Assembly: GCF_001573155.1 (NCBI RefSeq)
Contig: NZ_JRWG01000002.1
Span: forward strand, 477,170-541,169
DNA from: Aequorivita aquimaris
GTDB taxonomy: Bacteria > Bacteroidota > Bacteroidia > Flavobacteriales > Flavobacteriaceae
Direction: 5' to 3'
Length of the DNA: 64,000 nucleotides
In this document: one piece after another, positions 17,101 through 26,302 of the stretch
Layout of the letters: each line of letters opens with the position of its first letter
How positions within the stretch are numbered: position 1 is the first letter of the stretch
Position numbers and translations under genes: made by a program
The notes under the pieces: model-generated
Databases searched by the model: none
Told to the model about the DNA's origin: nothing
What the model saw: the letters and a program-made list of their open reading frames with translations, nothing else

Positions 17101-17355
17101 TTTGACGGCACTTATAAAGTTTATAACGAACGGAGTATAATCACAAAAGACGGCTTGGTTTTGCGACCAGATAGAATAAATATAAGTACTGCAAACACTT
17201 CGGTAATTGTGGATTATAAATCCGGAAGCCCTAAAATTTACCATAATGACCAATTGATTGATTATGCGAATGCGTTGCAGGATATGGGGTTTGTGGTTTC
17301 AGAAAAAATGCTTATCTACAGCAACAAGGATGAAATAGTAATAAATAAAGTTTAA
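14197..17355 (+). CDS. addA: UvrD/RecB-like helicase-nuclease, AddA-type subunit
   Basis: Large subunit of a double-strand-break end-processing helicase-nuclease. The ATP-binding loop is AAAGSGKT (residues 18-25), Walker B is FIDEFQDTSKLQW, and further superfamily 1 motifs are LLLVGDAKQSIYRWRGG, MTIHKAKGLEFPIV and LLYVTLTRAVEKLYV. The C-terminal RecB-type nuclease motif is VDYKSGSPKIYH near residue 1010. The start is GTG at 14197; I see no ATG nearer the Walker A loop. The likely partner gene (addB) lies 2.8 kb downstream after kbl and ompA, not adjacent as is usual. Confidence 0.88.
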   Translation: MQNENSVEKQSSFSIYDAAAGSGKTFTLVKEYLKQILSSKSEDYFKHLLAITFTNKAVTEMKQRIVETLVNFSEEKSVAEPLPMMLKIAEETDKSLVEIQMQSRKIIKNLLHNYAAFSVETIDRFNHRLIRTFARDLKLATNFEVTLETNELLAEAVDLLLSKAGENKEITKVLLDFALEKTDDDKSWDISRDIAEAAKLLYDENNSGHVSVLKEKSLEDFLEFKKQLVLKKKLLSQKIESIASQTLQLIEESGLQDDDFSGGYLPKHFQNLSVGRYDVNFSAKWQETMGEKPLYPKRVSAAIGGIIDELTPHFIVNFQQTKELVFKVLLFENMLKNITPLSVINLVNHEIETIKEEKNVLPISEFNSLINKEIKNQPAPFIYERLGEKYRHFFIDEFQDTSKLQWENLIPLIDNALSQELEPSSGSLLLVGDAKQSIYRWRGGLPEQFMGLCRNENPFQREKKILALGTNYRSCKEIVDFNNEFFTFISSYFADSGHENLYLEGNKQNCNDKKNGYIKFEFVEKQNKTEKTEAYSTLVLETIHEVKNKGFSESDICILTRKKADGIALGSFLMEQGVSVISSETLLLQSSPFVEMLVFSLQFCLQPNNDEAKIQLLDLLHDHLNISEAKHTFFTKFLNISDQKFTENLKKYDVDFSFAEMGSVSLYEAFEYCMEKFKIADVADAYLCGFMDLVYEFEQQPQADKFSFMDYWETKKDSASIPASEGTNAVQLMTIHKAKGLEFPIVIFPFADIQLFDGKHDKLWYPLANENFSFKKAQINFKSEIANYGEIGEQMYHEHRSQLELDNINLLYVTLTRAVEKLYVFAEMPTEPKDGIPSSYNHLFMKFLKQGGMWNSDQRVYEFGKNLEKTSKEKEVVPQIRPKYLSSNPQKHGLKIVPSQETYLETETVAAITAGNLLHDTMAQIYTEIDAERVLMELEERAIIPKDEFDSLRKTVYQIIQHTDLRKLFDGTYKVYNERSIITKDGLVLRPDRINISTANTSVIVDYKSGSPKIYHNDQLIDYANALQDMGFVVSEKMLIYSNKDEIVINKV

Positions 17356-17360
17356 TTTTG
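17353..17360 (+). promoter_or_regulatory. -7 promoter box for kbl
   Basis: TAATTTTG, overlapping the stop region of addA and 22 bp before the kbl ATG. Confidence 0.5.
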
Positions 17361-17382
17361 AAACTTTAAACAAAGTTTAATT

Positions 17383-18579
17383 ATGTACGGAAAAATAAAG
17401 GAACATCTAGAGAAAGAACTTGAAGAAATAAAGGACAACGGACTTTATAAAAAAGAGCGTATCATTACTTCGCCACAAGATGCTGAAATCACTATATCAA
17501 CGGGTGAGAAGGTTATCAATTTTTGTGCGAATAATTATTTAGGCCTTTCTTCAAATAAAGAGGTGATCCAAGCAGCAAAAGATGCGATGGACACTCACGG
17601 TTTTGGAATGTCGTCAGTTCGTTTTATTTGCGGAACACAGGACATCCATAAAGAGCTGGAGAAGAAAATAGCCGATTTTTACGAAACTGAAGATACTATA
17701 TTATATGCAGCTGCTTTTGATGCCAACGGAGGTGTTTTTGAACCCCTTTTGGGCGCTGAAGACGCAATTATCTCAGATTCGTTGAACCACGCTTCTATAA
17801 TAGATGGGGTTCGGTTGTGCAAAGCAGCCCGCTACCGTTATGAGAATAGCAATATGGAAGATTTGGAAAAGCAACTAATTGCCGCTAATGAAAAAGGTGC
17901 CAGATTTAAAATTATAGTTACGGACGGTGTATTTTCGATGGACGGTTTGGTAGCCCCGCTTGATAAAATTTGTGATTTGGCTGATAAATATGATGCCATG
18001 GTAATGATTGATGAATGTCATGCCGCTGGATTTATAGGTGATACCGGAAGAGGGACCTTGGAAGAGAAAGGTGTAATGGGCAGAATAGATATTATTACCG
18101 GAACACTTGGAAAAGCTTTGGGTGGTGCCATGGGCGGTTATACAACTGGCAAAAAAGAAATTATTGAAATGCTTCGCCAGCGTTCCCGTCCTTATTTGTT
18201 TTCAAACTCATTGGCGCCTGCAATTGTTGGAGCATCTATTAAGGTGTTTGATATGCTTTCAAGTAATACTTCCCTAAGAGATAAGCTGGCAGAAAATACG
18301 GCTTATTTCAAAAAAGGAATGAAAGAAGCAGGATTTGATATTATTGATGGTGATTCTGCTATAGTACCAGTAATGTTGTATGATGCCAAACTATCTCAGC
18401 AAATGGCAGATATGCTTTTGGAAGAGGGAATATATGTTATAGGATTCTTTTTTCCCGTTGTGCCGAAAGGCAAGGCACGAATCCGTGTGCAGCTTTCAGC
18501 AGCCCACAGTAAAGCGCATTTGGACAAAGCCATAAATGCGTTTATTAAGATTGGACAAAAATTGGGGGTTATTGACTAG
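17383..18579 (+). CDS. kbl: Glycine C-acetyltransferase (2-amino-3-ketobutyrate CoA ligase)
   Basis: PLP enzyme that cleaves 2-amino-3-ketobutyrate with CoA to glycine and acetyl-CoA, completing threonine breakdown. The PLP lysine is in [15 protein letters not shown] (near residue 243); [17 protein letters not shown] holds the cofactor-contacting Asp and His. The 398-aa length equals the usual Kbl. Threonine dehydrogenase, its usual partner, is not next to it here. Related alpha-oxoamine synthases (serine palmitoyltransferase, 8-amino-7-oxononanoate synthase) share the fold; the overall match favours Kbl. Confidence 0.9.
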   Translation: MYGKIKEHLEKELEEIKDNGLYKKERIITSPQDAEITISTGEKVINFCANNYLGLSSNKEVIQAAKDAMDTHGFGMSSVRFICGTQDIHKELEKKIADFYETEDTILYAAAFDANGGVFEPLLGAEDAIISDSLNHASIIDGVRLCKAARYRYENSNMEDLEKQLIAANEKGARFKIIVTDGVFSMDGLVAPLDKICDLADKYDAMVMIDECHAAGFIGDTGRGTLEEKGVMGRIDIITGTLGKALGGAMGGYTTGKKEIIEMLRQRSRPYLFSNSLAPAIVGASIKVFDMLSSNTSLRDKLAENTAYFKKGMKEAGFDIIDGDSAIVPVMLYDAKLSQQMADMLLEEGIYVIGFFFPVVPKGKARIRVQLSAAHSKAHLDKAINAFIKIGQKLGVID

Positions 18580-18628
18580 TAAATCCTTTATTTACGTATC
18601 AATAGCAACGACTTTAGGAAAATTTTAT

Positions 18629-18636
18629 TAGATTTG
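18629..18636 (+). promoter_or_regulatory. -7 promoter box for ompA-like gene
   Basis: TAGATTTG, giving a leader of about 65 nt before the ATG at 18705. Confidence 0.55.
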
Positions 18637-18704
18637 CTTTTGTTTATAAAATTTAACAACTTACTTTTGCTCTTAATTAACACTTAAAAATTAAACAATC
18701 GAAT

Positions 18705-20090
18705 ATGAAACATCTTAACAGATTATTAGTTGCTGCTATCCTATTTATGGGAATCGGGGTGGCGAACGCGCAAGACGAAAACAATCCTTGGGCTGTTGAG
18801 GTTGGTGTAAACGCTGTTGACGTTTATTCAGCCGGACTTAATGAGGATCAAGTACGTATCCCAGCTGCTGCTAGAGGGGATATCTTTGACGAGTATTTTA
18901 ATGCAAATGACCACTGGAACATTCTTCCATCAGTTTCTAGGCTAGCTATTAGCAGATACATTGGTAGTGGTTTTGTATTCACTGCAGCAGGTTCTATTAA
19001 CAGAATCGACAAATTAGGCGATCTTCCTGCTGATGACCTTAGCTACTACAGTGCAGATGGAGAGGTTAAGTACAGCTTCAAAAATGCACTAGGCGGTGGA
19101 TGGTTTGACCCATCTATTGGTATTGGTGGTGGTTATACTTGGGTTGATAATATCGGCTTTGGTACTGCTAACGCGCTTGCTGGTGTTAAGTTTTGGTTCA
19201 ACGATTACTTAGCTCTTAACCTTCAATCTACTTATAAGCATGCATTTGAGGATTCTTATGGAATTACTCACTTCCAACATTCTGCTGGAATCGTATTCCA
19301 GTTTGGTGGAAAAGATACAGACGGTGACGGAATCTATGATAAAGATGATGAGTGTCCAGAAACTCCGGGTCTTCCTGAATTCAACGGATGTCCTGATACA
19401 GACGGTGACGGAATCGAAGATAGAAATGATGCTTGCCCTAACACTCCAGGTCTAGCTGAATTCAACGGATGTCCTGATACTGACGGTGATGGAATCGCTG
19501 ATCCACAGGATGAGTGTCCTACAGTAGCTGGTCTAGCTGCTCTTAACGGTTGCCCAGATGCAGACGGTGACGGTATCGCTGATAAAGATGATGCTTGTCC
19601 TAACGAAGCTGGTCCAAAGGCTAACAACGGTTGCCCTTACCAAGACAGAGATGGCGACGGTGTTCTTGACAAAGACGATCAGTGTCCAGATGTTGCTGGT
19701 ACTGTAGCAAACAAAGGTTGTCCAGAAGTTTCTGTAGAAGTTATCAAGCAATTGAACGAGTACTCTAAAACTATTTTGTTTGACTACGATAAGTCTTCTA
19801 TAAGAAAAGAGTCTTATGCAGCACTTCAGAGCATTGCTGATATTATGAAAGAATATCCAAACACTACTTTCCACGTAGAAGGTCACACTGACAGCCGTGG
19901 TAGTGATGCATACAATATGAAGCTTTCTAAAGAAAGAGCTGCTTCTGTTAAGGATTACTTAACTACTATTGGTATGGACGGTAACAGATTAACTTCTGAA
20001 GGTTACGGTGAAGAAAGACCAATTGCAACTAACAATACTGCAGCTGGTAGACAACAAAACCGTCGTGTTGAGATTTCTTTAAAAAAATAA
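18705..20090 (+). CDS. OmpA-family outer membrane protein with TSP type-3 repeats
   Basis: Signal peptide (ending GVANAQ), an N-terminal beta-barrel region of about 180 residues, five calcium-binding thrombospondin type-3 repeats (DTDGDGIxDxxDxCP, residues about 205-325) and a C-terminal OmpA domain that binds peptidoglycan ([32 protein letters not shown]). It ties the outer membrane to the cell wall. The repeats are nearly identical at DNA level (ACGGTGACGGAATC recurs), and codon use is even and smooth compared with neighbours, as expected for a highly expressed major porin-like protein. It has its own promoter and a strong terminator. Confidence 0.92.
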   Translation: MKHLNRLLVAAILFMGIGVANAQDENNPWAVEVGVNAVDVYSAGLNEDQVRIPAAARGDIFDEYFNANDHWNILPSVSRLAISRYIGSGFVFTAAGSINRIDKLGDLPADDLSYYSADGEVKYSFKNALGGGWFDPSIGIGGGYTWVDNIGFGTANALAGVKFWFNDYLALNLQSTYKHAFEDSYGITHFQHSAGIVFQFGGKDTDGDGIYDKDDECPETPGLPEFNGCPDTDGDGIEDRNDACPNTPGLAEFNGCPDTDGDGIADPQDECPTVAGLAALNGCPDADGDGIADKDDACPNEAGPKANNGCPYQDRDGDGVLDKDDQCPDVAGTVANKGCPEVSVEVIKQLNEYSKTILFDYDKSSIRKESYAALQSIADIMKEYPNTTFHVEGHTDSRGSDAYNMKLSKERAASVKDYLTTIGMDGNRLTSEGYGEERPIATNNTAAGRQQNRRVEISLKK

Positions 20091-20121
20091 TTTCAACAGA
20101 TAAGTTTTAATAAATAATTTT

Positions 20122-20150
20122 GAAACGCCTCCGATTTTCGGAGGCGTTTC
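20122..20150 (+). terminator. Terminator after ompA-like gene
   Basis: A 12-bp stem GAAACGCCTCCG / CGGAGGCGTTTC with a 5-nt loop, followed by TTATTTTT. Confidence 0.9.
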
Positions 20151-20163
20151 TTATTTTTAGGCT

Positions 20164-22893
20164 ATGGTAACATTTCTTCAAGACGCCTTAACCGATGTTA
20201 AGAATAGCCTTCCTGATATTTCGGATATTACTTTTATATTGCCAAGCAAACGGGCTGGTGGCTTTCTTTTGAACGAATTGAAAAAGAATACTGCTGCCAC
20301 TTTTTTTGCTCCGCTAATTTGCAGTATTGAAGAATTTATTGAAGAGCTTTCCAACTTAAAAATCATAAACAATGCTGAACTTCTCTTTAAAAGCTATGAA
20401 GCATATCTAAAGACTGATTCAATAACGGAAAAGGAAGATTTTGAAACCTATTCAACCTGGGCAACCACACTTTTAAATGATTTTAATGAAATAGATCGAT
20501 ACCTCGTTGAACCGACACAATTTTTCAGTTATCTGGCTAGTATAAAAACTCTTGAAAGATGGGGCGTAAAGGAAGAAAAGACAGAATTGATAAACAACTA
20601 TTTGCAATTTTGGGAAAGCCTTCCAGCCTTTTATGAAAATATTCAATCGCTTCTGCTAAAAGAGCAAATTGGGTATCAAGGAATGGTTTACCGTGAGGCC
20701 TCGGCAAATATTGAACATTATATTACTGCCAACAAAAATAAGACACACGTCTTCATCGGTTTTAATGCTTTAAACACAGCCGAGCAGCATATTATACAAG
20801 AATTGTTGGAAACCGAAACTACAATGGTTTATTGGGATGCTGATCGCACATTTTATGAAGATTCAAAACACAGCGCGTCTCATTTCATAAGAAAATATAT
20901 AAAAGAATGGAAATATTTTCAGCAGAAAACACCAAAGTTCATCGCTCAAAATTATGAAAAACCAAAAAAATTTCAATTTATAGAGGTCCAAAAAAACATT
21001 GGACAAGCAAAGTATGTTGGTGAATTGCTCTCAACACTTTCTGATGATGAAATAAATAAAACAGCAGTGGTGCTAGGCGATGAAAATCTATTGGTCCCTT
21101 TGCTGTATTCGTTACCGGAAAACGTGAAAAACCTGAACCTCACCATGGGGGTGCCTTTAAAACAATTTCCAGCGGTTGTTTTTTTTGAAAAGCTTTTTGC
21201 TATTCACACCCGTGATACGGAAATGCTTTATTACAAAGATGTTTTATCACTTTTAAATCATCCTGTGGGAAAAAACTTAGTTACTGAGTTTGATACTATT
21301 GCTCAAAATATAACGAATGAAAACATTACGCATATATCCTTTTTAGATTTGATGGCGCTTTCAGATTCTTCGAAAAATGATATGCTCGAGCTTCTTTTTA
21401 AGAATTGGAAAAACACTAGCCATACAGCCATAAAATCGTCTTTAGAAATTATTGAGGAACTTCGAAAAAAACATTCATCCACAACCATTGAAAGCGTAGT
21501 CCTACAACAACTACATACTGTTTTTAGTGAAATCGACGCCCTTAACCAAAAATACCCACATTTAAAATCCATCAAAAGCGTAAACACACTTTTTTCAGAA
21601 CTTACAGCTACAACATCTTTGGATTTTGAGGGCGATGCGTATTATGGGTTGCAGATAATGGGGGTTTTGGAAACGCGGGTACTCGATTTTGAAAACGTGA
21701 TTATAACCTCAGTAAACGAGGGTATTTTCCCTTCCGGAAAGTCGAATGCATCTTTTATTACCTACGATTTGAAACAACAATTCAGCTTGCCACTTTTTAC
21801 CGAAAAGGATGCGATTTATACCTATCACTTTTATAGATTGTTGCACCGGGCAAAAAGTGTGACATTGCTCTATAACAACCATTCCGAAGGGATAAATACA
21901 GGTGAAAAGAGCCGTTTTATTCGGCAACTGGAAATTGAAAAACATCCAAACCATACAATCGAAAAGAAAGTGCTCGCTCCAAAAGTTCAAATTGAAAAAA
22001 AACCTTTAAAGCAGATAGAAAAGACTGATGCAGTGATGCAGCTTTTACGTGACATTGCAAAAAAAGGGTTTTCGCCCTCTGCCTTGACCAGCTATATCCG
22101 CAATCCGTTGGATTTTTATTTTCAGAAAATTTTAAAGCTAAATGAACTGGAGGAAGTGGAGGAAACTGTAGCCGCAAATACGTTGGGAACGATAGTTCAC
22201 GATACTTTGGAAAAATTTTATCAACCCTTTGAAGATTGCGTACTTAGGATCCAAGACCTCCAGAATATGAAGGGGCAAATTCACGAAGAAGTAACTTCAC
22301 AATTCAAAAAAACTTTTAAAGGCGGAACATTTTCCAAAGGAAAAAATCTCATCATTTTTGAAGTTGCAAAGCGCTACATTTCAAATTTTATAGATCGGGA
22401 AATTGCCGATATCCAATCTGGAAATACTATAAAGATCATCAATATTGAGAGCAATCTTACTTTGGAAATTCCCATTCCAGAACTTGATTTCCCTGTAAAA
22501 ATACACGGAAAGGTAGATCGGGTTGATGAATACAATGGACAGCTCAGAATAATTGATTATAAAACTGGATTGGTAAATCAAGGCGATGTAGAAATAATTG
22601 ATTGGGAAGAACTCAACAAAGACTATAAGTTTAGTAAAGCTTTTCAAGTCTTGGCCTATGCATTGATGATGAATAAAGAAATTCCAATAAACAATGCCGA
22701 GGCTGGAATCATTTCGTTTAAAAACTTAGGAGCTGGATTCTTGAAATTTGGAGTAAAGGAAAAGTCTGGAAGCCGCAACAAATCCCAAATAATTACAGAA
22801 GATACCTTGGAAAATTTTACCGTTGAATTGAAGAAATTAATTTTGGAAATTTGCGATCCCAATATTCCTTTCACCGAAAAAGAAATAGATTAA
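20164..22893 (+). CDS. addB: PD-(D/E)XK nuclease protein, AddB-type subunit
   Basis: Second subunit of the AddAB-type double-strand-break processing complex. The first ~600 residues are a helicase-like domain without a clear Walker A loop near the N-terminus, as in AddB subunits that scan rather than hydrolyse. The C-terminal nuclease starts at SPSALTSYIRNPLDFYFQ, continues LGTIVHDTLEKFY and has the catalytic Asp and Lys in RIIDYKTG near residue 797. The iron-sulfur cysteines of Firmicute AddB are not evident. The stop TAA shares one base with the next ATG (taATG), so the hydrolase gene is translationally coupled. Confidence 0.82.
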   Translation: MVTFLQDALTDVKNSLPDISDITFILPSKRAGGFLLNELKKNTAATFFAPLICSIEEFIEELSNLKIINNAELLFKSYEAYLKTDSITEKEDFETYSTWATTLLNDFNEIDRYLVEPTQFFSYLASIKTLERWGVKEEKTELINNYLQFWESLPAFYENIQSLLLKEQIGYQGMVYREASANIEHYITANKNKTHVFIGFNALNTAEQHIIQELLETETTMVYWDADRTFYEDSKHSASHFIRKYIKEWKYFQQKTPKFIAQNYEKPKKFQFIEVQKNIGQAKYVGELLSTLSDDEINKTAVVLGDENLLVPLLYSLPENVKNLNLTMGVPLKQFPAVVFFEKLFAIHTRDTEMLYYKDVLSLLNHPVGKNLVTEFDTIAQNITNENITHISFLDLMALSDSSKNDMLELLFKNWKNTSHTAIKSSLEIIEELRKKHSSTTIESVVLQQLHTVFSEIDALNQKYPHLKSIKSVNTLFSELTATTSLDFEGDAYYGLQIMGVLETRVLDFENVIITSVNEGIFPSGKSNASFITYDLKQQFSLPLFTEKDAIYTYHFYRLLHRAKSVTLLYNNHSEGINTGEKSRFIRQLEIEKHPNHTIEKKVLAPKVQIEKKPLKQIEKTDAVMQLLRDIAKKGFSPSALTSYIRNPLDFYFQKILKLNELEEVEETVAANTLGTIVHDTLEKFYQPFEDCVLRIQDLQNMKGQIHEEVTSQFKKTFKGGTFSKGKNLIIFEVAKRYISNFIDREIADIQSGNTIKIINIESNLTLEIPIPELDFPVKIHGKVDRVDEYNGQLRIIDYKTGLVNQGDVEIIDWEELNKDYKFSKAFQVLAYALMMNKEIPINNAEAGIISFKNLGAGFLKFGVKEKSGSRNKSQIITEDTLENFTVELKKLILEICDPNIPFTEKEID

Positions 22894-23732
22894 TGATTAA
22901 AAATAAAAACAGAATACTTTCCTCAGAAAAGAAAAAACCGATTCTTTATGATGTATACTACAATGAAACGGAAAAGCCGCAGCCAATGGTTATTTTCTGC
23001 CACGGTTACAAAGGTTTTAAAGACTGGGGAGCGTGGCATTTGGTAGCCGAAGCCTTTGCAGAAGCGGGTTTTTGTATTGTGAAATTCAACTTTTCCCATA
23101 ATGGTGGTACCATGGAGAATCCTATAGATTTTCCCGATTTGGAAGCTTTTGCGGAAAATAATTTCAGTTTAGAGTTGGAAGACTTGGATAGAATTTTAAA
23201 TGAAATTGAAGCTGGCAACGAAAATCTACCGAGGAAAATTTCAACCATTTCGTTGATTGGCCACAGCCGAGGGGGCGGAATTGTTTTAATAAAAGCTGAA
23301 GAAAATACTCGCATCCATAAAGTAACTACCTGGGCCAGCGTCAGCGATTTTAAAGCAAGATTCCAAGAGAACACTGCAGAGTTCGAAACTTGGAAAGAAA
23401 CAGGCGTGACTCACGTTGAAAACAGCCGTACAAAACAGATGCTGCCTCACAACTTTCAGTTCTATAAAGATTTTAAGGAGAACGAGGAGCGTTTTTCTAT
23501 CAAACGTGCTGTCAAAAACTTAAAAATTCCTCAGCTCATTGTTCACGGAAGCGAAGATCCAACGGTTTCCGAAAAAGAAGCAAAAGCAATCCATTCTTGG
23601 AATCCAAAAAGTGGATTGGTAATAATAGATGGAGCCGACCATGTTTTTGGAGCGAGCCATCCCTTTGAAGGAAGTAATCTGCCAAACCATTTAAAAAAAG
23701 CTGTTGAAAAGACAATTGAGTTTCTAAAATAG
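22893..23732 (+). CDS. Alpha/beta hydrolase
   Basis: 279-aa serine hydrolase. The oxyanion region is MVIFCHGYKGFKDWG, the nucleophile elbow is LIGHSRGGG, and the later acid and base appear as HGSEDPTV and DGADHVFGASH. There is no signal peptide. The ATG overlapping the addB stop is chosen; an upstream ATG at 22851 lies inside addB. The substrate is unknown; dienelactone-hydrolase- or peptidase-like relatives are common. A tRNA gene with its own promoter follows. Confidence 0.8.
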   Translation: MIKNKNRILSSEKKKPILYDVYYNETEKPQPMVIFCHGYKGFKDWGAWHLVAEAFAEAGFCIVKFNFSHNGGTMENPIDFPDLEAFAENNFSLELEDLDRILNEIEAGNENLPRKISTISLIGHSRGGGIVLIKAEENTRIHKVTTWASVSDFKARFQENTAEFETWKETGVTHVENSRTKQMLPHNFQFYKDFKENEERFSIKRAVKNLKIPQLIVHGSEDPTVSEKEAKAIHSWNPKSGLVIIDGADHVFGASHPFEGSNLPNHLKKAVEKTIEFLK

Positions 23733-23753
23733 AACTTGTATTAAAAAATTTAC

Positions 23754-23761
23754 TATTTTTG
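23754..23761 (+). promoter_or_regulatory. -7 promoter box for tRNA-Ala
   Basis: TATTTTTG, 18 bp before the first base of the tRNA. Confidence 0.6.
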
Positions 23762-23777
23762 GCATCCTAATCAGCAA

Positions 23778-23854
<77 letters not shown>

Positions 23855-23855
23855 A

Positions 23856-23885
23856 AAAAAACCACCGTTTTCGCGGTGGTTTTTT
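23856..23885. terminator. Bidirectional terminator between tRNA-Ala and the stress protein gene
   Basis: ACCACCG-TTTTCG-CGGTGGT flanked by A5 on the left and T5 on the right, so it can stop transcription from both sides. It sits directly after the tRNA and 4 bp after the stop of the minus-strand gene. Confidence 0.88.
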
Positions 23886-23888
23886 GTT

Positions 23889-24683
23889 TTATTCTTGAAC
23901 AGGCAAGACCAAAAGCGGTTTGCTGGTATGAAATTCTCTTTTATATATTTCATTCTTTTCCCAAAGCTTTTTGAAAAAACCACGCTTTCTTCTAATCACA
24001 CAAAGCACATCAGGATTAAACTGCTGAAAATATTCAATTACCGCTTGAAAAGTTGTTGCTGTCTCTACTTGAGTATATGAATCTTGTAAAACTTTTAAAT
24101 TATCGGTTACATTTTTCATATCCTCACTAGTTTCGGGAGTTTCTACGTGAAGTACGTTAATTTCGGTTCCAAAACTTTCTTTGAACTGTCTTACCGGTTC
24201 CAAAAGTTCATCGCGCTCAAAACTTCCATTTTTAAAAGCCATCAACATAGTTTTTGGCGGTTGAAATTTCGCTCCTTCGGGAACTACCAAAATAGGAATG
24301 TTGGTCTGTTTTAAAAGCTTTCCAGAGGTTTTCCCAAGATATACTTCTTCTTTAATAGAATTACTACGTGGTGCCAGGACCATCAAATCTATTGGCACTT
24401 GTTTGCTAATGCGTGAAATTCCTTCCAAAACCTCTCCTTTTATTGGGTGCGCGATAACTTGCACTCCTTTTCGATCTACTTGTGAAAGCACTTCATCTAA
24501 ACGGTTTTCTGATTCTTCCTTTAAAATGGTATTCACCTTTGAAAGACCACCTACCTTAGAAAGTTCTTGAAATACCGAAGCAACATATACGTTGGCATTT
24601 ATTGATTGGGCCAAATCTATGGCATACTGTAAATTACCGATTGCATTTGCTGAAGACCCAACGGGTACTAATATATTTTTCAT
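23889..24683 (-). CDS. Universal stress protein, tandem UspA domains
   Basis: 264 aa in two UspA-like halves. The first (residues 1-138) begins KNILVPVGSSANAIGNLQYA and ends with LGKTSGKLLKQTNIPILVVP, close to the ATP-binding G-2x-G-9x-G pattern. The second (from KTMLMAFKNGSFERDELLEP) is more diverged. Cytoplasmic, with a presumed role in stress survival. Divergent from the MATE transporter, each with its own -7 box. Confidence 0.85.
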   Translation of the reverse strand: MKNILVPVGSSANAIGNLQYAIDLAQSINANVYVASVFQELSKVGGLSKVNTILKEESENRLDEVLSQVDRKGVQVIAHPIKGEVLEGISRISKQVPIDLMVLAPRSNSIKEEVYLGKTSGKLLKQTNIPILVVPEGAKFQPPKTMLMAFKNGSFERDELLEPVRQFKESFGTEINVLHVETPETSEDMKNVTDNLKVLQDSYTQVETATTFQAVIEYFQQFNPDVLCVIRRKRGFFKKLWEKNEIYKREFHTSKPLLVLPVQE

Positions 24684-24711
24684 AGGTAGTAACTTCTACT
24701 TATTTTGAAAA

Positions 24712-24719
24712 CAAAATTA
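24712..24719 (-). promoter_or_regulatory. -7 promoter box for the universal stress protein
   Basis: TAATTTTG on the minus strand, 28 bp before the start codon. Confidence 0.5.
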
Positions 24720-24813
24720 ACTTTAAATATCGTTCAATCCATAATGCTTTAACATTTCAACCAAATTTAAACAATTAGGCAGAAACAAACTCATTCGCTT
24801 TTTGCATTTTCCG

Positions 24814-24821
24814 TAGTTTTG
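24814..24821 (+). promoter_or_regulatory. -7 promoter box for the MATE transporter
   Basis: TAGTTTTG, 11 bp before the ATG at 24833, so a leader of about 8 nt. Confidence 0.5.
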
Positions 24822-24832
24822 CTTTTTCCAAA

Positions 24833-26167
24833 ATGCGACAAACCGATATTTCCTTTAAAAGAATTCAACAACTCGCCATTCCTGCAATAATTTCAGGGAT
24901 TGCAGAGCCCGTACTTTCTGCCACAGATGCTGCTGTTGTGGGAAATATAAAGGAATTTGGGATTGAATCATTAGCAGCGGTAGGTATTGTAGGCTCATTT
25001 CTGTCGGCGCTTATCTGGATTCTTGGCCAAACCCGGAGCGCTATTTCAGCAATTGTTTCGCAAAACTTAGGAGCGGGCAAGCTGAAAGACTTACACAATT
25101 TTCCGGCGCAGGCTATTTATTTCAATATTGCACTGAGCATCATTGTATTGTTCTCCACCTATTTTTTTGTGGAAGAAATCTTTCGCATCCTAAATGCCGA
25201 GGGCCTTATTCTATCATTTAGCATCGATTATTACAATATCCGGGTGTGGGGTTTTCCGCTTACGCTCTTCACCTTTGCGGTGTTTGGCCTCTTCCGCGGC
25301 CTCCAAAATACCTTTTGGCCTATGATAATTGCCGCCATTGGCGCGGCACTGAACATTGCATTGGATTTTGCCTTGGTTTACGGTATTGAAGGCTTTATTT
25401 CTCCAATGGGAATAAAAGGCGCGGCGTGGGCAAGCCTTATTTCGCAAGCGGTGATGGCAATAATAGCTTTTATCTTCTTAATGAAGAAGACTGAAATCAC
25501 GCTTCGTCTTAAATTTCCGTTGCACCCCGAAATAAAACGGTTGGTAAGCATGAGCTTCAATCTCTTTCTGCGTTCCGTGGCACTCAACACGGCTTTAATA
25601 TTGGCTACGCGTGAAGCTGCCGATTTGGGAAAAGAGTACATTGCCGCACATACCATAGCGTTCAATATTTGGATTTTTACGGCTTTCTTTCTGGATGGGT
25701 ATGGCGCTGCTGGGAATATCCTCGGCGGGAAACTCTTGGGTGAACGGAATTTTAATTCCCTTTGGAAGCTTACCAAAAAAGTAAACCTTTACAACGTGGG
25801 CGTGGCTGCGCTATTGGTTTTGATAGGGATAGTATTTTACAAACCGTTGGGACTTATTTTTAATAAAGATGAAATTGTGCTAACTACCTTCTACGGCATG
25901 TTCTTTATGGTGCTGCTTTGCTTGCCCTTTAATGCACTTGCCTTTACGCTCGATTCTATTTTTAAGGGATTGGGTGAAATGCGCTATCTGCGTAATGTTT
26001 TGTTGGGCGCAACCCTTTTCGGTTTTATCCCCGTACTTTATTTTTCAAAATATATGGATTGGGGTTTGATTGGCATTTGGGCGGCGCTTATTGTTTGGGT
26101 GGCGTATCGGGCGGTTGCCTTGATGATTAAATTCCGAAGAAAATACATTCCGCTAATTGAAAATTAA
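24833..26167 (+). CDS. MATE family efflux transporter (DinF/NorM-like)
   Basis: Inner-membrane antiporter of about 12 transmembrane helices (444 aa) exporting cationic compounds with Na+ or H+. The N-terminus RIQQLAIPAIISGIAEPVLSA and the internal repeat around VSMSFNLFLRSVALN, with HTIAFNIWIFTAFFLDGYGAA, are typical of the DinF branch. Substrate unknown. A 32-codon membrane peptide follows 36 bp downstream without its own promoter. Confidence 0.88.
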   Translation: MRQTDISFKRIQQLAIPAIISGIAEPVLSATDAAVVGNIKEFGIESLAAVGIVGSFLSALIWILGQTRSAISAIVSQNLGAGKLKDLHNFPAQAIYFNIALSIIVLFSTYFFVEEIFRILNAEGLILSFSIDYYNIRVWGFPLTLFTFAVFGLFRGLQNTFWPMIIAAIGAALNIALDFALVYGIEGFISPMGIKGAAWASLISQAVMAIIAFIFLMKKTEITLRLKFPLHPEIKRLVSMSFNLFLRSVALNTALILATREAADLGKEYIAAHTIAFNIWIFTAFFLDGYGAAGNILGGKLLGERNFNSLWKLTKKVNLYNVGVAALLVLIGIVFYKPLGLIFNKDEIVLTTFYGMFFMVLLCLPFNALAFTLDSIFKGLGEMRYLRNVLLGATLFGFIPVLYFSKYMDWGLIGIWAALIVWVAYRAVALMIKFRRKYIPLIEN

Positions 26168-26203
26168 TACTTTTACGAAATACGAATCAACAAATCACAA
26201 AGC

Positions 26204-26302
26204 ATGGATTGGTTAAAATTTATTGGCGGTCCCGGCCTGTTTTTAATATTGGCTATTTTAGTAATTGTAGTGGTTGCTTACAATAAAATTAAAAAGAAGT
26301 AA
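26204..26302 (+). CDS. Small membrane protein, 32 aa
   Basis: Short frame MDWLKFIGGPGLFLILA, then a hydrophobic run (ILVIVVVAY) and a basic tail NKIKKK. It has the layout of a single-pass membrane peptide with the tail on the cytoplasmic side. It begins 36 bp after the MATE gene and ends at the base before the convergent dioxygenase gene's stop codon, filling the gap exactly. The reading frame uses sensible codons, but I know no relatives; it is a candidate rather than a certainty. Confidence 0.6.
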   Translation: MDWLKFIGGPGLFLILAILVIVVVAYNKIKKK

